NCBI GenBank assembly: GCA_022829145.1
Contig: CM040764.1
Coordinates: 248,001 to 312,000 of the forward strand
Source: Albula goreensis
Taxonomy: Eukaryota > Chordata > Actinopteri > Albuliformes > Albulidae
DNA length: 64,000 nucleotides
Reading direction: 5' to 3'
Numbering within the stretch: position 1 is the first letter of the stretch; each line of letters opens with the position of its first letter. A program made the position numbers and the translations under genes. Below are positions 33,637 through 44,534 of the stretch, piece after piece. The notes beneath the pieces were generated by a model. That model saw nothing but the letters and a program-made list of their open reading frames with translations. It did no database searches and was not told the DNA's origin.

Positions 33637-36600
33637 ATTTTTAATTAAATGAATGAATGATTTTGATTGGCTCAATTGTAACATTAATACACTACAGTAT
33701 TTGTTACATGTTGGCATTTTTAGTTTATCTCTATAATGTTGTTATATATATTTTTTGTTGTATTTCTGTGACATTTTCAGTCAGTTTTCCTGTCTGCGTT
33801 CTGCACATGAGGATAAACGTAGGAGTAAGAGCTGGAATAGTAAGAGAGGGAACAATGGGTTCTTCCTGGTTTTATAGTTTTCATTGCCCATTGCATGTTT
33901 CTGGGGTTACAGAATTGGCTTACTGTAACTGAGGATGTCAGGCTGGGGTGGTGCTATAAACATCACTGGTGGTTCCTGTGGAATGTGTGGAAATGTAGTT
34001 CCATTGTCCCTACACCCCCCTTTGGTCTCAGGATGCGGCTTAAGCCAGTATTCCTTTTGAGCGCAAAAATCATTCAACATTCCACAGGTCCTCAAGTTCA
34101 TTTGACAGGTTATGACAGTTTGACAAATCTGGGCAGTTCATACATAGCTGTAGACATCTGGGCAGTTATGTGTAACATTTAAGCAATCATGAATAACATA
34201 TCAAAAGAGAACACTACTAATAGTCAGGGACTGAATATTAAGGTACAGTCATATCTACTGACAAACTAAATTAATAAAACATAATGGAAAATAAGAAAAC
34301 AGCAGCACCTGGGAGGTTTATGCTCAAAGTGGTCAGGAGTGTTAGTGAGGTTAGAGTTTGAGTTGTCAGTGATTCAGTCATGAGAAGTCTGAGGGGGGTG
34401 CCCTATGGAGCAGATGAACTTTTGACTACAGTTTGAGGTCTGGTCTGGCCCAGACTGGACTGGACTGTTTAGTCCCTTCAGACAGGAGCTGCTGTGGAAG
34501 GGTGATTCCTGGCTGTTACCCCCAGGTACCCTTGTGCTGTTCTGACAGAGACTGTTTATCCTGGTGACTGTATCAAGAAATGGAAACGAAGACATAATGA
34601 TCTCATTTCTACAGTCCATCCTAGTTTGTGTGATGTCCTAACCAGGAGATATATGTTAACATTAGTGGTACTTCCTGAAGTCCAGCTAATTACAGATTTA
34701 CATGTCACTAGGTCAGTGAGCTGCTACTCACAATAAGGAGGTGTTGTGAAAAATGTACCAATGGGGCAGCACTCTAGGGATGTGCCCAATGCACCTGCAA
34801 AGATCATCCTGTAGCTGTGGTTGCCTGATTGGGCTAGGTTTAGCATTCTACAGTAACTGACTAAATTGAAAATGAGGCCAGACTTTCTACTGTTTCTGTG
34901 GCATAGTGAATGCACTTCAGGGTGAACAAATGAGCTGAAGGCATTTTCCTCCTCTGGCATGTAGTTGCATAGGTTAGTGTGATGGTGAGCCAGTCAAATA
35001 TAACCTTAAATTTTCACAAAACTAATAGTGATTGGCTCGCAGATTGTTATGATGAATGTTATTTCTTGGATAAAAATTACAGTACTGAGAGTTGGCGCTG
35101 AATTTTCTTTACATATCCCGTTAGTATGGGCAATAATTTTCCCTCTAAATTGTAAAACGTATTGATGATGGTGTTGATATTGTGTCAAATTGTTCAACAG
35201 TACCAGTTAGGTATCAATAAGATCTTAATGATACCCATCCCTCCTTAGAGGTAACTGTTGTGAAACACAGTTTGTGTTGCCTGCGTGGAGGGGGATAAAT
35301 CATACGATTGTCAGAAGGTCCATGCTGAGATCTTCTGGTCCCCTCTTTGGAAGGGTGCACAGGGAAACTGGCTTCATTCTCCTGCTGGGAGGAAAAAAAT
35401 GGAGATTAAATACACTCTCTGGTGAGAATGTTAAGCTTCTCTCTCAGAAGCAAAGGGTTAGATGACAGCGGTCTGGGGAGCGATCTCTCATCTGATGCTG
35501 TAAAGCATAAGTGCTGTTCAGTCCATAGGTTTGTCCCTTATGGCCAGAGTTTCTTAGAGAGCCCACCTCTTCCTGGTGCAGGTGAGATAAGGTCCATAAA
35601 GTTAAATCAGCACAGCCAGAGGATTAAAGACCTGAATAGACTGAAAGGTTTTGGTTAGAGGAAGAAGAAGAATGATGCTTAGAGCAGCATGAGTCACAAG
35701 TAGACCCCCCTTTCCCCTTTTCACCGTGTGAAGAGTGAGATATCAGCACATAGTCTGATGTGGTTTCAACTGAAACACTGCTCAGTGAATTAGAGTAGGA
35801 CCTGAGGTCGGCTAGACCGGATATTGGACCCAGATCAGAATACAAAGTGTTTCTGTGCACCTGGTTATATGTGGCTCCTTGCAGAACTGAGGTGAGTGGG
35901 GATGAGACGTTAACCGCTGAAGAAAGGGGCACCATGTGACTGCAGTACTGCTGAGCGTTTACTTTTAAGATGTAGGAGCAAAGATCTGATGTGGCAGAAT
36001 GCAAATCATGTAGATACTGCAGAGCTTTTTGCTAGGTTTGTAGGTCTTGGAGGATGTTTGTTTTTGGCCTTTCAGGTTTACAATCTCACTCCCTAGTTAC
36101 TCATTTGCAAAGGAGAGCAAGGCTGGCTTGCCTTGAGAGGGCCAAGACAGAGCATGACTATGTATTATTCAGTTCAAAATAGGTTAAGGGCAATTTAATA
36201 ATGCCATTAAATTTCAGAAGTACTGAAGATGTTGGCATGCCATTCGAATGACCAAATGGACAATTATTTTCATGATTCAGAGATAAAAATAATGATTGTT
36301 CATAATCAATTAAAGCTGTCTCTTATAGTGATTTGAATGATTAAGGGTGATTAATAATACCAATAATGAGTAACAATGCTTTTCTTCAAGTTTGTGCGGA
36401 ATTGTCAATGTGTTACCAAGGGCAATTCACAACCACAGTGTGAGTTTTGCTTGCTGTAACTTGATTCAGCTGCAGTAGACAGTGGCGTTTGAGAACATGT
36501 GCAACATCAAGTGGTCAATGTGGGAAGTGCAATGATTTAAGTTAGAAGCTGCTTGGATAGGGGCCCCATTGTCTGTTTTGTCAGGAGCTTCACTCCCTCC

Positions 36601-36640
36601 TTCTCCAGGGGCCCCACTCTCTACCTGAATTGAATAGCAT
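33637..36640. other. Non-coding stretch with unclassified minus-strand frames
   Basis: Minus-strand frames at 34960-34724 (MPEEENAFSSFVHPEVHSLC...), 34619-34374 and 36004-35624 (MHSATSDLCSYILKVNAQQY..., Ser-rich) are longer than chance might suggest. They share no motif that I recognise. They could be pieces of one old retroelement or retrocopy, and no function is proposed. Confidence 0.3.
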
Positions 36641-36650
36641 TTTTCTTTCT

Positions 36651-36671
36651 AAAAAAAAAAAAAAAAAAAAA
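36651..36671. repeat. poly(A) run
   Basis: About 21 A in a row after 'tttctttct'. It could be the tail of a retrocopy or simple sequence. Confidence 0.7.
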
Positions 36672-37389
36672 CATTAAATCCAGCCAAATGATATTATCAG
36701 AAAACATTGAATATGCCAAAATCTATCCTCACACATGAGGGCACCACAAAATGTAGAGGAATTGTACTATTCACCACATGGGAAGCAGAAATATGAGGAT
36801 AATGCTGTTCCTCACAAAGGCTCCAGTTAAATGCAGGTGAAGTGTATGTAGTGCAGGAACAAACAGATAACACAATATGTTGAACTTAACAGTCCCAGCA
36901 CAAGGCACCAATTAAAAGTAATCAATCTCATAAAATGACTTAAGCCATAACCTTTAATTTCAAAAACGTATTAAAATTACAATATTAATGGCAAACCAAC
37001 AGGAATTACCATGTTACAATTATTGATAATTAGTATTGGGGATCTCATCAATTTTGAAGACTTTCTTCTATCAATAGAGTGGCTACAGTCAATGTTTAAG
37101 TGATCATACACAGACAACCTGTTGTAAATACAAAGGCTTCATCATTCACAACGATAAAAATGATAAAAATATGTGTTTGACAGCGACTCTGAGCGTGTGT
37201 AGATGACTTAGTCAGAACACACATAGAGTGTGTGTGTGTGTGTGTGTGTGTTTTTCTCCACATGTTGGGATGGTGTATATTTATTTTGTGTGTGTGTGTG
37301 TGTCCGTGAGACTCTAGCTGGCACAGGGACACTGAGTCATTGTACTGTCACACTCCAAACCCAGCACAGAGGTGTGTGTGTGTGTGTAT
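36672..37389. other. AT-rich stretch with (TG)n microsatellites
   Basis: (TG)n tracts lie at 37229-37251, 37288-37303 and 37371-37390. No gene is seen. Confidence 0.6.
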
Positions 37390-37510
37390 GTGTTTTCTCC
37401 ACAGGCTGGGTTGGTGTATATTCATAGTGTTTGTGTTTTCTCCACAGGCTGGGTTGGTGTCTATTCATCGTGTGTTTGTTTTCTCCACAGGCTGGGTTGG
37501 TATATATTCA
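37390..37510 (+). repeat. 43-bp minisatellite carrying repeated splice acceptors
   Basis: Three copies of 'gttttctccacaggctgggt' followed by 'tggtgtatattcat', with AG ends at 37404, 37447 and 37490 (period 43). It lies directly upstream of the LRR exon and has replaced that exon's normal 5' half. Confidence 0.85.
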
Positions 37511-37511
37511 T

Positions 37512-37644
37512 AGGCCTCAGTCCTGCATTCTCCCCACTCAGAGCTGAGAGCTCTGGACCTCAGAGACAACGAGCTGCAGGATCCAGGAGTGAGAGCGCTC
37601 TCTGCTGGACTGGAGGACCCACTCTGTAAACTACAGAGACTGGG
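37512..37644 (+). CDS. NLR leucine-rich-repeat exon, 5'-truncated (gene A)
   Basis: The frame reads HSELRALDLRDNELQDPGVR, then ALSAGLEDPLCKLQRLG. This is the second half of the standard fish NLR LRR exon (LxxLDLxxNxLxDxGVxxLSxGLxxPxCKLxxL). The donor is GG/GTGAGT, leaving phase 2 as in the family. The first half, which normally carries the first LRR of the exon, is missing. No acceptor nearby gives the LRR frame in phase 2, so the exon may be unusable. Confidence 0.75.
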
Positions 37645-37904
37645 GTGAGTAAAAAACAAAAACCCCCTCTTTGATGAAGGGCTCAAATGTGACTAAATAT
37701 CCCACTCATATTAATAATGACTCATGCTAAAGCTTTCTGTTCACTTTGCAGTCAAACTGTGATGTTAAAATGTGTGTTTTTCCAATAGCAATTTCAGTGT
37801 TCATAAGGGAATAAAATACTGATTGCTACTTTTGAAAATTATTCATTCAGTATTACAATATTAATTACATGCTTTCAATTAAAGACAACAAAGAAGTAAA
37901 TGAG
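37645..37904. other. Intron-like spacer
   Basis: AT-rich. Nothing recognised. Confidence 0.5.
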
Positions 37905-37969
37905 TCAGTCCCAGGAGATTCAGGAGTGAGAGTGCTCTGTGCTGCTAAACTGGACACACTTACACTGCG
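37905..37969 (+). pseudogene. LRR exon remnant
   Basis: 'ccaggagattcaggagtgag' followed by 'agtgctctgtgctg' corresponds to the PGDSGVRVLSA part of a fish NLR LRR exon. The following 'GLEDPxC' part is replaced, and the piece ends in GCG/GTAAGT, a donor that then becomes the first unit of the 45-bp repeat. Confidence 0.55.
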
Positions 37970-38175
37970 GTAAGTACAGAGAGTTCCCACATTGCACCTC
38001 ATAGACACACTGCTGTAAGTACAGAGAGTTTCCACACTGCACCTCATAGACACACTGCTGTAAGTACAGAGAGTTTCCACACTGCGCCTCATAGACACAC
38101 TGCTGTAAGTACAGAGAGTTTCCACACTGCGCCTCATAGACACACTGCTGTAAGTACAGAGAGTTTCCACACTCT
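37970..38175 (+). repeat. 45-bp minisatellite carrying repeated splice donors
   Basis: Units start with GTAAGTACAGAGAG at 37970, 38015, 38060, 38105 and 38150, exactly 45 bp apart. Each contains 'tttccacactgcacctcata' or close variants. The donor of the LRR remnant has been multiplied. Confidence 0.92.
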
Positions 38176-38630
38176 GTGTCACTCAGTCACTGTCTGTGAA
38201 TCTGTGAATTTGTGAATCACCACTGAACATTCATTTAGCTTTGAGGGACTGTGGCACAGAATGTACTGAATCATCTCTTCGAGCTTGACATCTCTGGCCT
38301 ATCATTCTGAACGCAGTTAAATCAGTGCATATTAAAAGCAGATGAATGAGATTTGGACTGTATTCCAAACAAGAAGTGTATTCTCTACAGTGAAGTACTC
38401 AAAGGTTTGAAGTTCGCTAATTAAATAATGAAATTTATTCTTTTAATTTAGCTAGTTCTGCACTATATACATTATGCCATTAGCCCAGTTAAAACACTAC
38501 ATTATCCTGGGCATTGTTGTGACAGAGCTAAGGGGTACCTTCGCATAAAATGGTACCTTTACACAAAAATCAAAGGGGCTTGTTTTGCCTTATTGTTAGG
38601 TAAGTCAATAATGGTTTGCTTAGTTCCAGA
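38176..38630. other. Non-coding stretch
   Basis: Nothing recognised. Confidence 0.4.
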
Positions 38631-40060
38631 CAGGGTTTATTAAGTCCAAACAAGTAAATTAAATTTCCTCTTATTTTTGTTCGTATCGACGATTTGTTCT
38701 TATTTTGTTAGTGCCCACTGATTTTTGGGATTCACAAATGTTTTCTTATTTTTGCTATTCTCTTAGGTAAGTCCCCAAACTGTTTTCCCAACGCAAGGAA
38801 ACATAAGTTTTAAATTTGAGGAACATAAAAAATGAAATTATTATATGTTTTAGAGTAATTATAATGATTGGATTATTACATTTGTGGGCTAAAGAAATAT
38901 TATTGGTCCATTGATCCAAATTAAGACTATAAAAACCCTTGGATGATATTGTATGCGTTCAGCTTCTGAATGGCTTACATTCTGCTCTTAGATGCTTTGG
39001 CCATCCAGGCCTTATGCAGAGAACACGTTTTTAGAGATTGCACAGATCTATTTGATGAGACGGATGAATGGCTGCTGAGTCATTCTGATACTCGAAACTG
39101 ATGCATGGGGAGCGTCTGACTGGACACCTGTCAGTGCCACCTCTCCAATCATTTATTGAAATTTTAGGTCTACTGCGATACCGCCACCTCCAGTTATCAT
39201 CATGGAGAGCTTGGCTTGGGCAATGGGTTTTTATTCATCATTTTTGTTTTCATGTCAATCCATTATCTTTTAATTTCAGTTACTGTGTGTCCCTCTGCTG
39301 ACACAGCATTTACAGCATCACAAATGTTTTGCCATTGCTGGGTTTTTGATTTTCCTTTAACACCTTTACTTTGTTTAAGTTTATTTAACAGTACAGGCAT
39401 GCACTGCATAACATCCATTCGGGCAACCTCCGACCACATATACGTCCATAGTCCCGTAAGGTTATGGGAGTTCAGAAATCCCAATTGGAGAAAGGGATAT
39501 AGCGGATTAAAACAATTTAACCCACATATTACCTTGCCAGATACATTAACTGATATACAGTACTATATGTGTACAATATCTTGACTATTTAGTCAATACA
39601 GGCACACTATAGTATCCGATAGTTTTGCAGAGTATATGCGATAATATCGTGGTCACACAATGTCCAAATCACATAACGCCCTATTTCACAGAACGTATTG
39701 TGTACACTATGCAACGCATACCTGTACATCAATTTCACTCCTGCTGAAGTTAAAGCCTGTTTTTGGTGGCATCTCTCCAATTCTTGGGCATGTGCCAAAG
39801 AATTTGCACATGGCACAGCACCTGCCCTTATATAGTATTTAGGGGCGTTACCTATACTAATAACAAACAATTGGCTAAATGCCTCCAGTTTATGATCAAG
39901 TGGTATTCATCAGTCAGCATGCCTGGGTAAGAGCAGTTTTGGATGATTAAGAACGTTTGGTGCATCTGGAGTTGACTTCTCTTATTTTTTCTCTTCACGG
40001 AAAATTAAGAGAAAATATAAGAGAAATTTAAGAGAATGTTGCTGCATGAGGCCCATTATT
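38631..40060 (+). mobile_element. PIF/Harbinger-type DNA transposon relic
   Basis: Around 38990-39090 the plus strand reads LDALAIQALCREHVFRDCTD, then LFDETDEWLLSH. This matches the N-terminal region of fish Harbinger transposases (RxxRVFRDRxDxLxxxDE.LL.R). The later text is frame-broken. The outer parts are rich in 'ttctcttatttt' (38745-38765, 39978-39990) and in its complement (40005-40035), consistent with subterminal inverted repeats. Exact ends are uncertain. Confidence 0.5.
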
Positions 40061-40472
40061 TAACATACAGACAGTAGCACTGATGCCATATGATAATATG
40101 GGTAGTTTCAACTTTACTTTCAAACACAGCTAAGTGACAGAGCTACATCATCATATATTAACACTTATTTCAGAAACTACTAACAAAGAAATTCAACATT
40201 CAGACCAATATTTCAAAAGGGAAATTAGCTATCTTTGTGCAGTGGGCTGGAGGCACAGAGGATTACTTTAAAAATATTAAGCTGGAAAAAGTGCTGAAAA
40301 AGTCATTTTATGGGACAGATTAAATGAGACATAGTAACAAGGAAGCCATTGTCAATGTCTGTGTAATTACAGTATTATAGATGTTATATTTACCTCTTTT
40401 TTATTGGGGGCTGTCAGAGAAATGCCTTTTTGTCCCTCTTTTCCTTGTCCTCATTTCTTCTTCTTCTTCCAG

Positions 40473-40548
40473 GAGTGTCTGTCAGAGGAGTGACTGGATG
40501 TCTTTGAGTCTCACAGAGTCACACATGGAGTACCCGTCTTCCAATTGA
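40473..40548 (+). CDS. Possible terminal exon of NLR gene A
   Basis: After a strong pyrimidine tract and acceptor (cttcttcttccag), one base plus the frame SVCQRSDWMSLSLTESHMEY, PSSN and a TGA follow. The one-base entry fits the phase-2 donor of the LRR exon at 37644. The peptide matches no domain that I know, so this call rests on splice signal and phase only. Confidence 0.25.
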
Positions 40549-42179
40549 CAGATGTGCTTAAAAAGAGCAACAAGGACTTCATCACTTTCAACATGAATCT
40601 AACATGTTTAGCACTCTAGATGTACATACTCTGAGAATTACTGCAATGTAGTACATCTCGTGCTGCTGGCTCTAACTATATTTTTACATGGTGTTACATG
40701 GTGTGCTGGACAGAATTTTTTATGCCCAAGTGCATGAATACAACTTTAATAACTTGATCATCAATCACAGAAATAAGTACGACTTCTTCCCTCAACTTAA
40801 AACTTACGATAAAACTCAGCTTTCACAGACTCTTAAGTGTTGCTCTTGTCCCAGACCAAGAAGCTGAGGATCATAAATATGGTGACTATAATCCAGGTGA
40901 TTTGGGCATCAGCAGCTGGTTAGAGAATGCATTAGGAGCATTAGGTGCTGAAGAGTTGTGATATGAGCTGCTTGCTGTGCAGTGTATAGTCTTAGAGTGT
41001 ATAACTGCCTGCAGGAAAGCTTTGTGTTCTGCATGTGTGAATAAGGTGATTGTTGTGCATATGGTCTCTCAGTCTGTGAATGTTTCTCTCCTGTCACTCA
41101 CTGGGATTGCACTGGATGAGGATGAAGAGAAACACTTCAGACGCTATGAGTGTGAGTGTGTAACATGACCTTTTCAAACATGCTGTAAAGATTGTGTACT
41201 ATACAGGGTCTCAAGATCCATGGGCCAAAGGTGCTCATACATGATGATTACTATCCTAAAGGCAAAAGGGGGATGTGGAAGCTAAAAGAAAGTTTGCTGT
41301 ATATAAGCTATGGTGAGGATTTTCAATATTCTGGCTTTTGTTATCTTGTCTAACCCTGTACTGTCCTCCTCCTTTAAGCCATTTGCATCAGTGTATAAAA
41401 TCTTCTAAACCATACCATACTAAAACTGCAGCTACAAGTTGTCTCTTGATTTTGCTAGATCACGCCCAGGTATGTAAATGTGTAACAGTATCCTCATACA
41501 GCCACCTAGAGTACATGTGACTAGAAAGGGAGCCACCCCTCAGAGTGTTTGTACTCTGGCTGCTGTGCTCTGTCTCTCTCCATGCTGCATGTGTAAAAGC
41601 CTTCAGGCCCTAAACAAAGACTGTGATCTTTCACAACAGTGCGGAACATTTTGTAATTTATATAAATCCACATTTGGGGAACAATTAGAGCAGTGTGCAT
41701 CTGTCTCTCTCTTTCTGAACAAAATACCAACTGAGACTCCCATGATGAGCAAATACTAAATGTAAGGAATTGAAACTGGCTTTCTATCTACTGGCAGATC
41801 TACTGGAACAGTCTTCACTCATAACTGGTCAGATGGCATTCCATGCTTCAAGTTCAAACTGAAAGGAGAATACGCAGATCTCCATAATAATAACAATACA
41901 GACAGAATCAGATTCAGTTCAGAACTAGAGAAGAATAAACTGGGTCTCAGCAATGAATAGCTCTGTGTAGGTGAGTACAGTCTTTCAGCATGCCACCATG
42001 TTTTCAAAAAGCTGCTCAAGGCAGCAGGATCGCTGACAGAACTTTAATTTCCTTTATTATAAAATAAATTCCTATTTCTGTGTGATCAGATCTTAAATTA
42101 CAGTGAAGTCATACTCTATGATGGAATAATATGGCAATTACAAAGTTCATAAATGATATTCAGTAGCACAGTAACTTAC
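40549..42179. other. Region between genes A and B, no gene recognised
   Basis: AT-rich. A clear poly(A) site for gene A was not identified. Frames of 60-93 codons (for example 41478-41759) look random. Confidence 0.4.
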
Positions 42180-42550
42180 CATGGGTAATGTAGTCTGAGA
42201 GTTACATTTTCTTCTATTGGCATTTATAAACCATTTATACAGTAACCTAGCATGGATATTAGTTTTAATAATCGATTTTATACAGTATTCTACCAACCAT
42301 GCAAGATTTATAATTCATTTTATGCATTATCTTAGCATGCATGCTACCCTAATAATGTAATATATTCTGTATCGTAGCATGGATTTTACGTTTTATAACG
42401 TAGTCAGTATACTAACATTGAGGTTAACCTAGATAATCCATTTTATAGAATGGGTGTTAGCCTTGATAATCCATTTTATAAGGTCTTGTAGAATAAGCAT
42501 TAGCTTTTATAATATATTTTAGTCAGTATCCTTGCATGGATGTTTGACTG
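42180..42550. repeat. Degenerate ~40-45-bp AT-rich minisatellite
   Basis: The motif 'agcatggatattag' / 'ataatccattttata' recurs about eight times at 35-50 bp spacing with heavy divergence (42245-42545). It is an old tandem array. Confidence 0.55.
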
Positions 42551-43233
42551 ATGTGCCCTGTGTATGGCAGTACTATAAGCACTGTATTATCAAACACTTA
42601 ACCAAGTGGTTTCAATGTGCAGTTTTGATACGTTAATTATGATGGTTGATTTTAGATTTACTAAAAACTGTACCATTTTCAAATGCGTCAAAAGGCATGC
42701 AAGGTCATGAAACCGAAAACCAGTCAGTCTGGTTTACAGCTCTGTCTCCTGCCAGCAGCCCAGTGCTTCCCTCTCTTAACGGTTATGTTTGATAAACACC
42801 GACACAAAACAAGAGAGTAATAAACTTTACAATTAATATTTATATAGCACATTTCCAACTTCAGCAAATAATCAATTTAAAATATGTTGATCAATCAGCT
42901 CTGAAAAGCACAATACAAAAACATGTTTTTACCATGTACACTTCATGAAACATTCAAGTTATTCAAAACAATTCCATAAAAAGTCCTTAAAAGAGCACAC
43001 TGACAAGGCAGTTCTAATGAAACCTTTCAATAACTTTTGACTATCAGCATTTATGTATTTAATCATAAAATCAAATGTCTAAGGGCCAATCCAAAAACAT
43101 GTAAATGAGAAATCATGTTAAAGTTATTAAGCTGATTCTGTCGTTGGGCTTTTGTTGTTACGTTTTACTGACACAATCTCTTTTACTGTCGATTGAAGAT
43201 CCTCTAATGGAGCTCTGTTTTTTTCTTTTACAG
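42551..43233. other. Upstream region of gene B
   Basis: AT-rich. It ends in the pyrimidine tract and acceptor 'ttttcttttacag' at 43233. No promoter motif is clear enough to name. Confidence 0.35.
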
Positions 43234-43305
43234 GTTGCCTTCAGCGGTTTCTGATGTTCTCTTGACACTTCATGTCTGTTCCTCGGTTCTGATTAAAGTT
43301 TTTTG
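43234..43305 (+). other. Possible 5' UTR exon of NLR gene B
   Basis: 72 bp between a strong acceptor (tttttttcttttacag) and a donor (TTTTG/GTGAGT). No start codon frame is needed here. It is placed 1.2 kb upstream of the first coding exon on the same strand. Inferred from splice motifs only. Confidence 0.3.
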
Positions 43306-44401
43306 GTGAGTGCCTTAAAGGAGACTCTGACATTTTTGTAATTAACCCCTTGTGTTCTGTTGAAATTGGCTTTCCTTCCTCATTGTTTGGGGTCCAACAG
43401 ACACCAGCGCTATACATGTAAGCGCAATAGCTAAAAGTTAAAGATCAACCAATTTTGTTTTTCCTCAGGTCTTTTTTACTTCCTTTGACCTCATTAACAG
43501 GTCCTCTAACCCATTCAACAGTCTAAGCTTTCCCTTTTTCCACAAAGTGGGCCTGCACATTTCACAAAGGTGTTTAATTAAAAAAATGTATTATATATGT
43601 ATTATAAATATATATATATTTAATGTTTAATATGTTATATGGGCTTTACCTGAACAGCTATACATTTATTTGGTTTGTCAAAAATTTTAATATACAAAAA
43701 ATATATGTATTTTATTGAAAATAGTTAAAAAATGTTTATGTTTGCAATCAATTTGACTGCAGAGAAAACTAACTGTTATACAATAAAATAAAATTAATCC
43801 AAATAGACTACTCAACTTTCCAAGGACTTGTCCAACTGGCAAACTAATTTCCACTAATTTCCAAATTTCCAGTAGATAAGAACTCCTCCAGGCTATCAGG
43901 ATTCCCATGGTTGAGAGGACCAGTGCTCCTTTCAACCATGGCACAAAGCAGGACCAAAAAGTCCCAAGTCCTAGAAGACAAACTGTGTATCAATTTACAA
44001 AACATGCACATCCCCCAATAAACTGTGGGCCAATAAACCTGTTTGAATAAGTACAATTGCTTTGTGAGAGTGAGGGACATGATAAAGAATGATAAAACCC
44101 CACAATAAATGCACCTGTATCTCAGCTACCACCCTCTCACCCTCTGCCATTCTGACTGTAGTGCCCCTTATCAAGTAATAATGTGCATGAAATATTATAC
44201 ATTATATATTCTATAATATAGAAATAATACACTATGTATGTGTACACATGTTTGGTGTGTTTGTGTTTATTCAGAGTTACTATATAGTTACTACATGTTA
44301 CTATATTGCACTACTCTTGCACACACATTATAACTGTGGTGTAGAGGATGTTTTTGTGTTTATCTGTTTATTCAGTATGTTGTTATTTTGTGTGGTTACA
44401 G
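43306..44401. other. Putative 5' intron of gene B
   Basis: AT-rich with TA repeats at 43590-43620. No gene is seen. It ends in 'gtggttacag'. Confidence 0.4.
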
Positions 44402-44534
44402 GTCTGTTGATCTGGGTCAGAAACCTCTCATGGTCCAACCTGGACTGATACATTCCAGACTCCTTGGTTTCCAAAATGAGTGTCTCTGAGGACCCAAAGA
44501 CCAGCACTGGAACCTCCAGCCCTGACAGCAAGAG
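44402..44534 (+). CDS. NLR gene B, first coding exon
   Basis: Acceptor gtggttacag at 44401, then ATG at 44476 with an AAAATGA context. It encodes MSVSEDPKTSTGTSSPDSKR (the last codon is split) and ends AAGAG/GTATAA at 44534 in phase 2. Fish NLRs of this family begin with a similar short leader (MSLSGE..., Ser-rich, ending in K/R), which supports the start. Bases 44402-44475 would be 5' UTR. Confidence 0.65.

Larger units (their letters stand above)
14135..40548 (+). pseudogene. NLR gene A (NLRC3-like, PYD-FISNA-NACHT-LRR), probably broken
   Basis: Gene-level entry. The exons in order are an 88-nt exon (14135-14222), a PYD exon (14801-15035), a FISNA-NACHT exon (15462-17508), an LRR exon (37512-37644), an LRR remnant (37905-37969) and a possible terminal exon (40473-40548). 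Products of this family are cytosolic innate sensors in which NACHT binds nucleotide and drives oligomerisation, PYD recruits ASC-type adaptors and LRRs shape ligand response. Two frame changes in the PYD exon, two in-frame TGA codons and a truncated LRR exon argue for a pseudogene. Linking the LRR pieces to the NACHT exon across 20 kb is an inference from order, strand and phase. The start exon is not visible. Confidence 0.6.

Noticed and set aside
37865-38182. Minus-strand repeat protein SVETLCTYSSVSMRR
   Set aside because: It is created by the 45-bp minisatellite (a multiple of three, so it stays open). No start context or domain.
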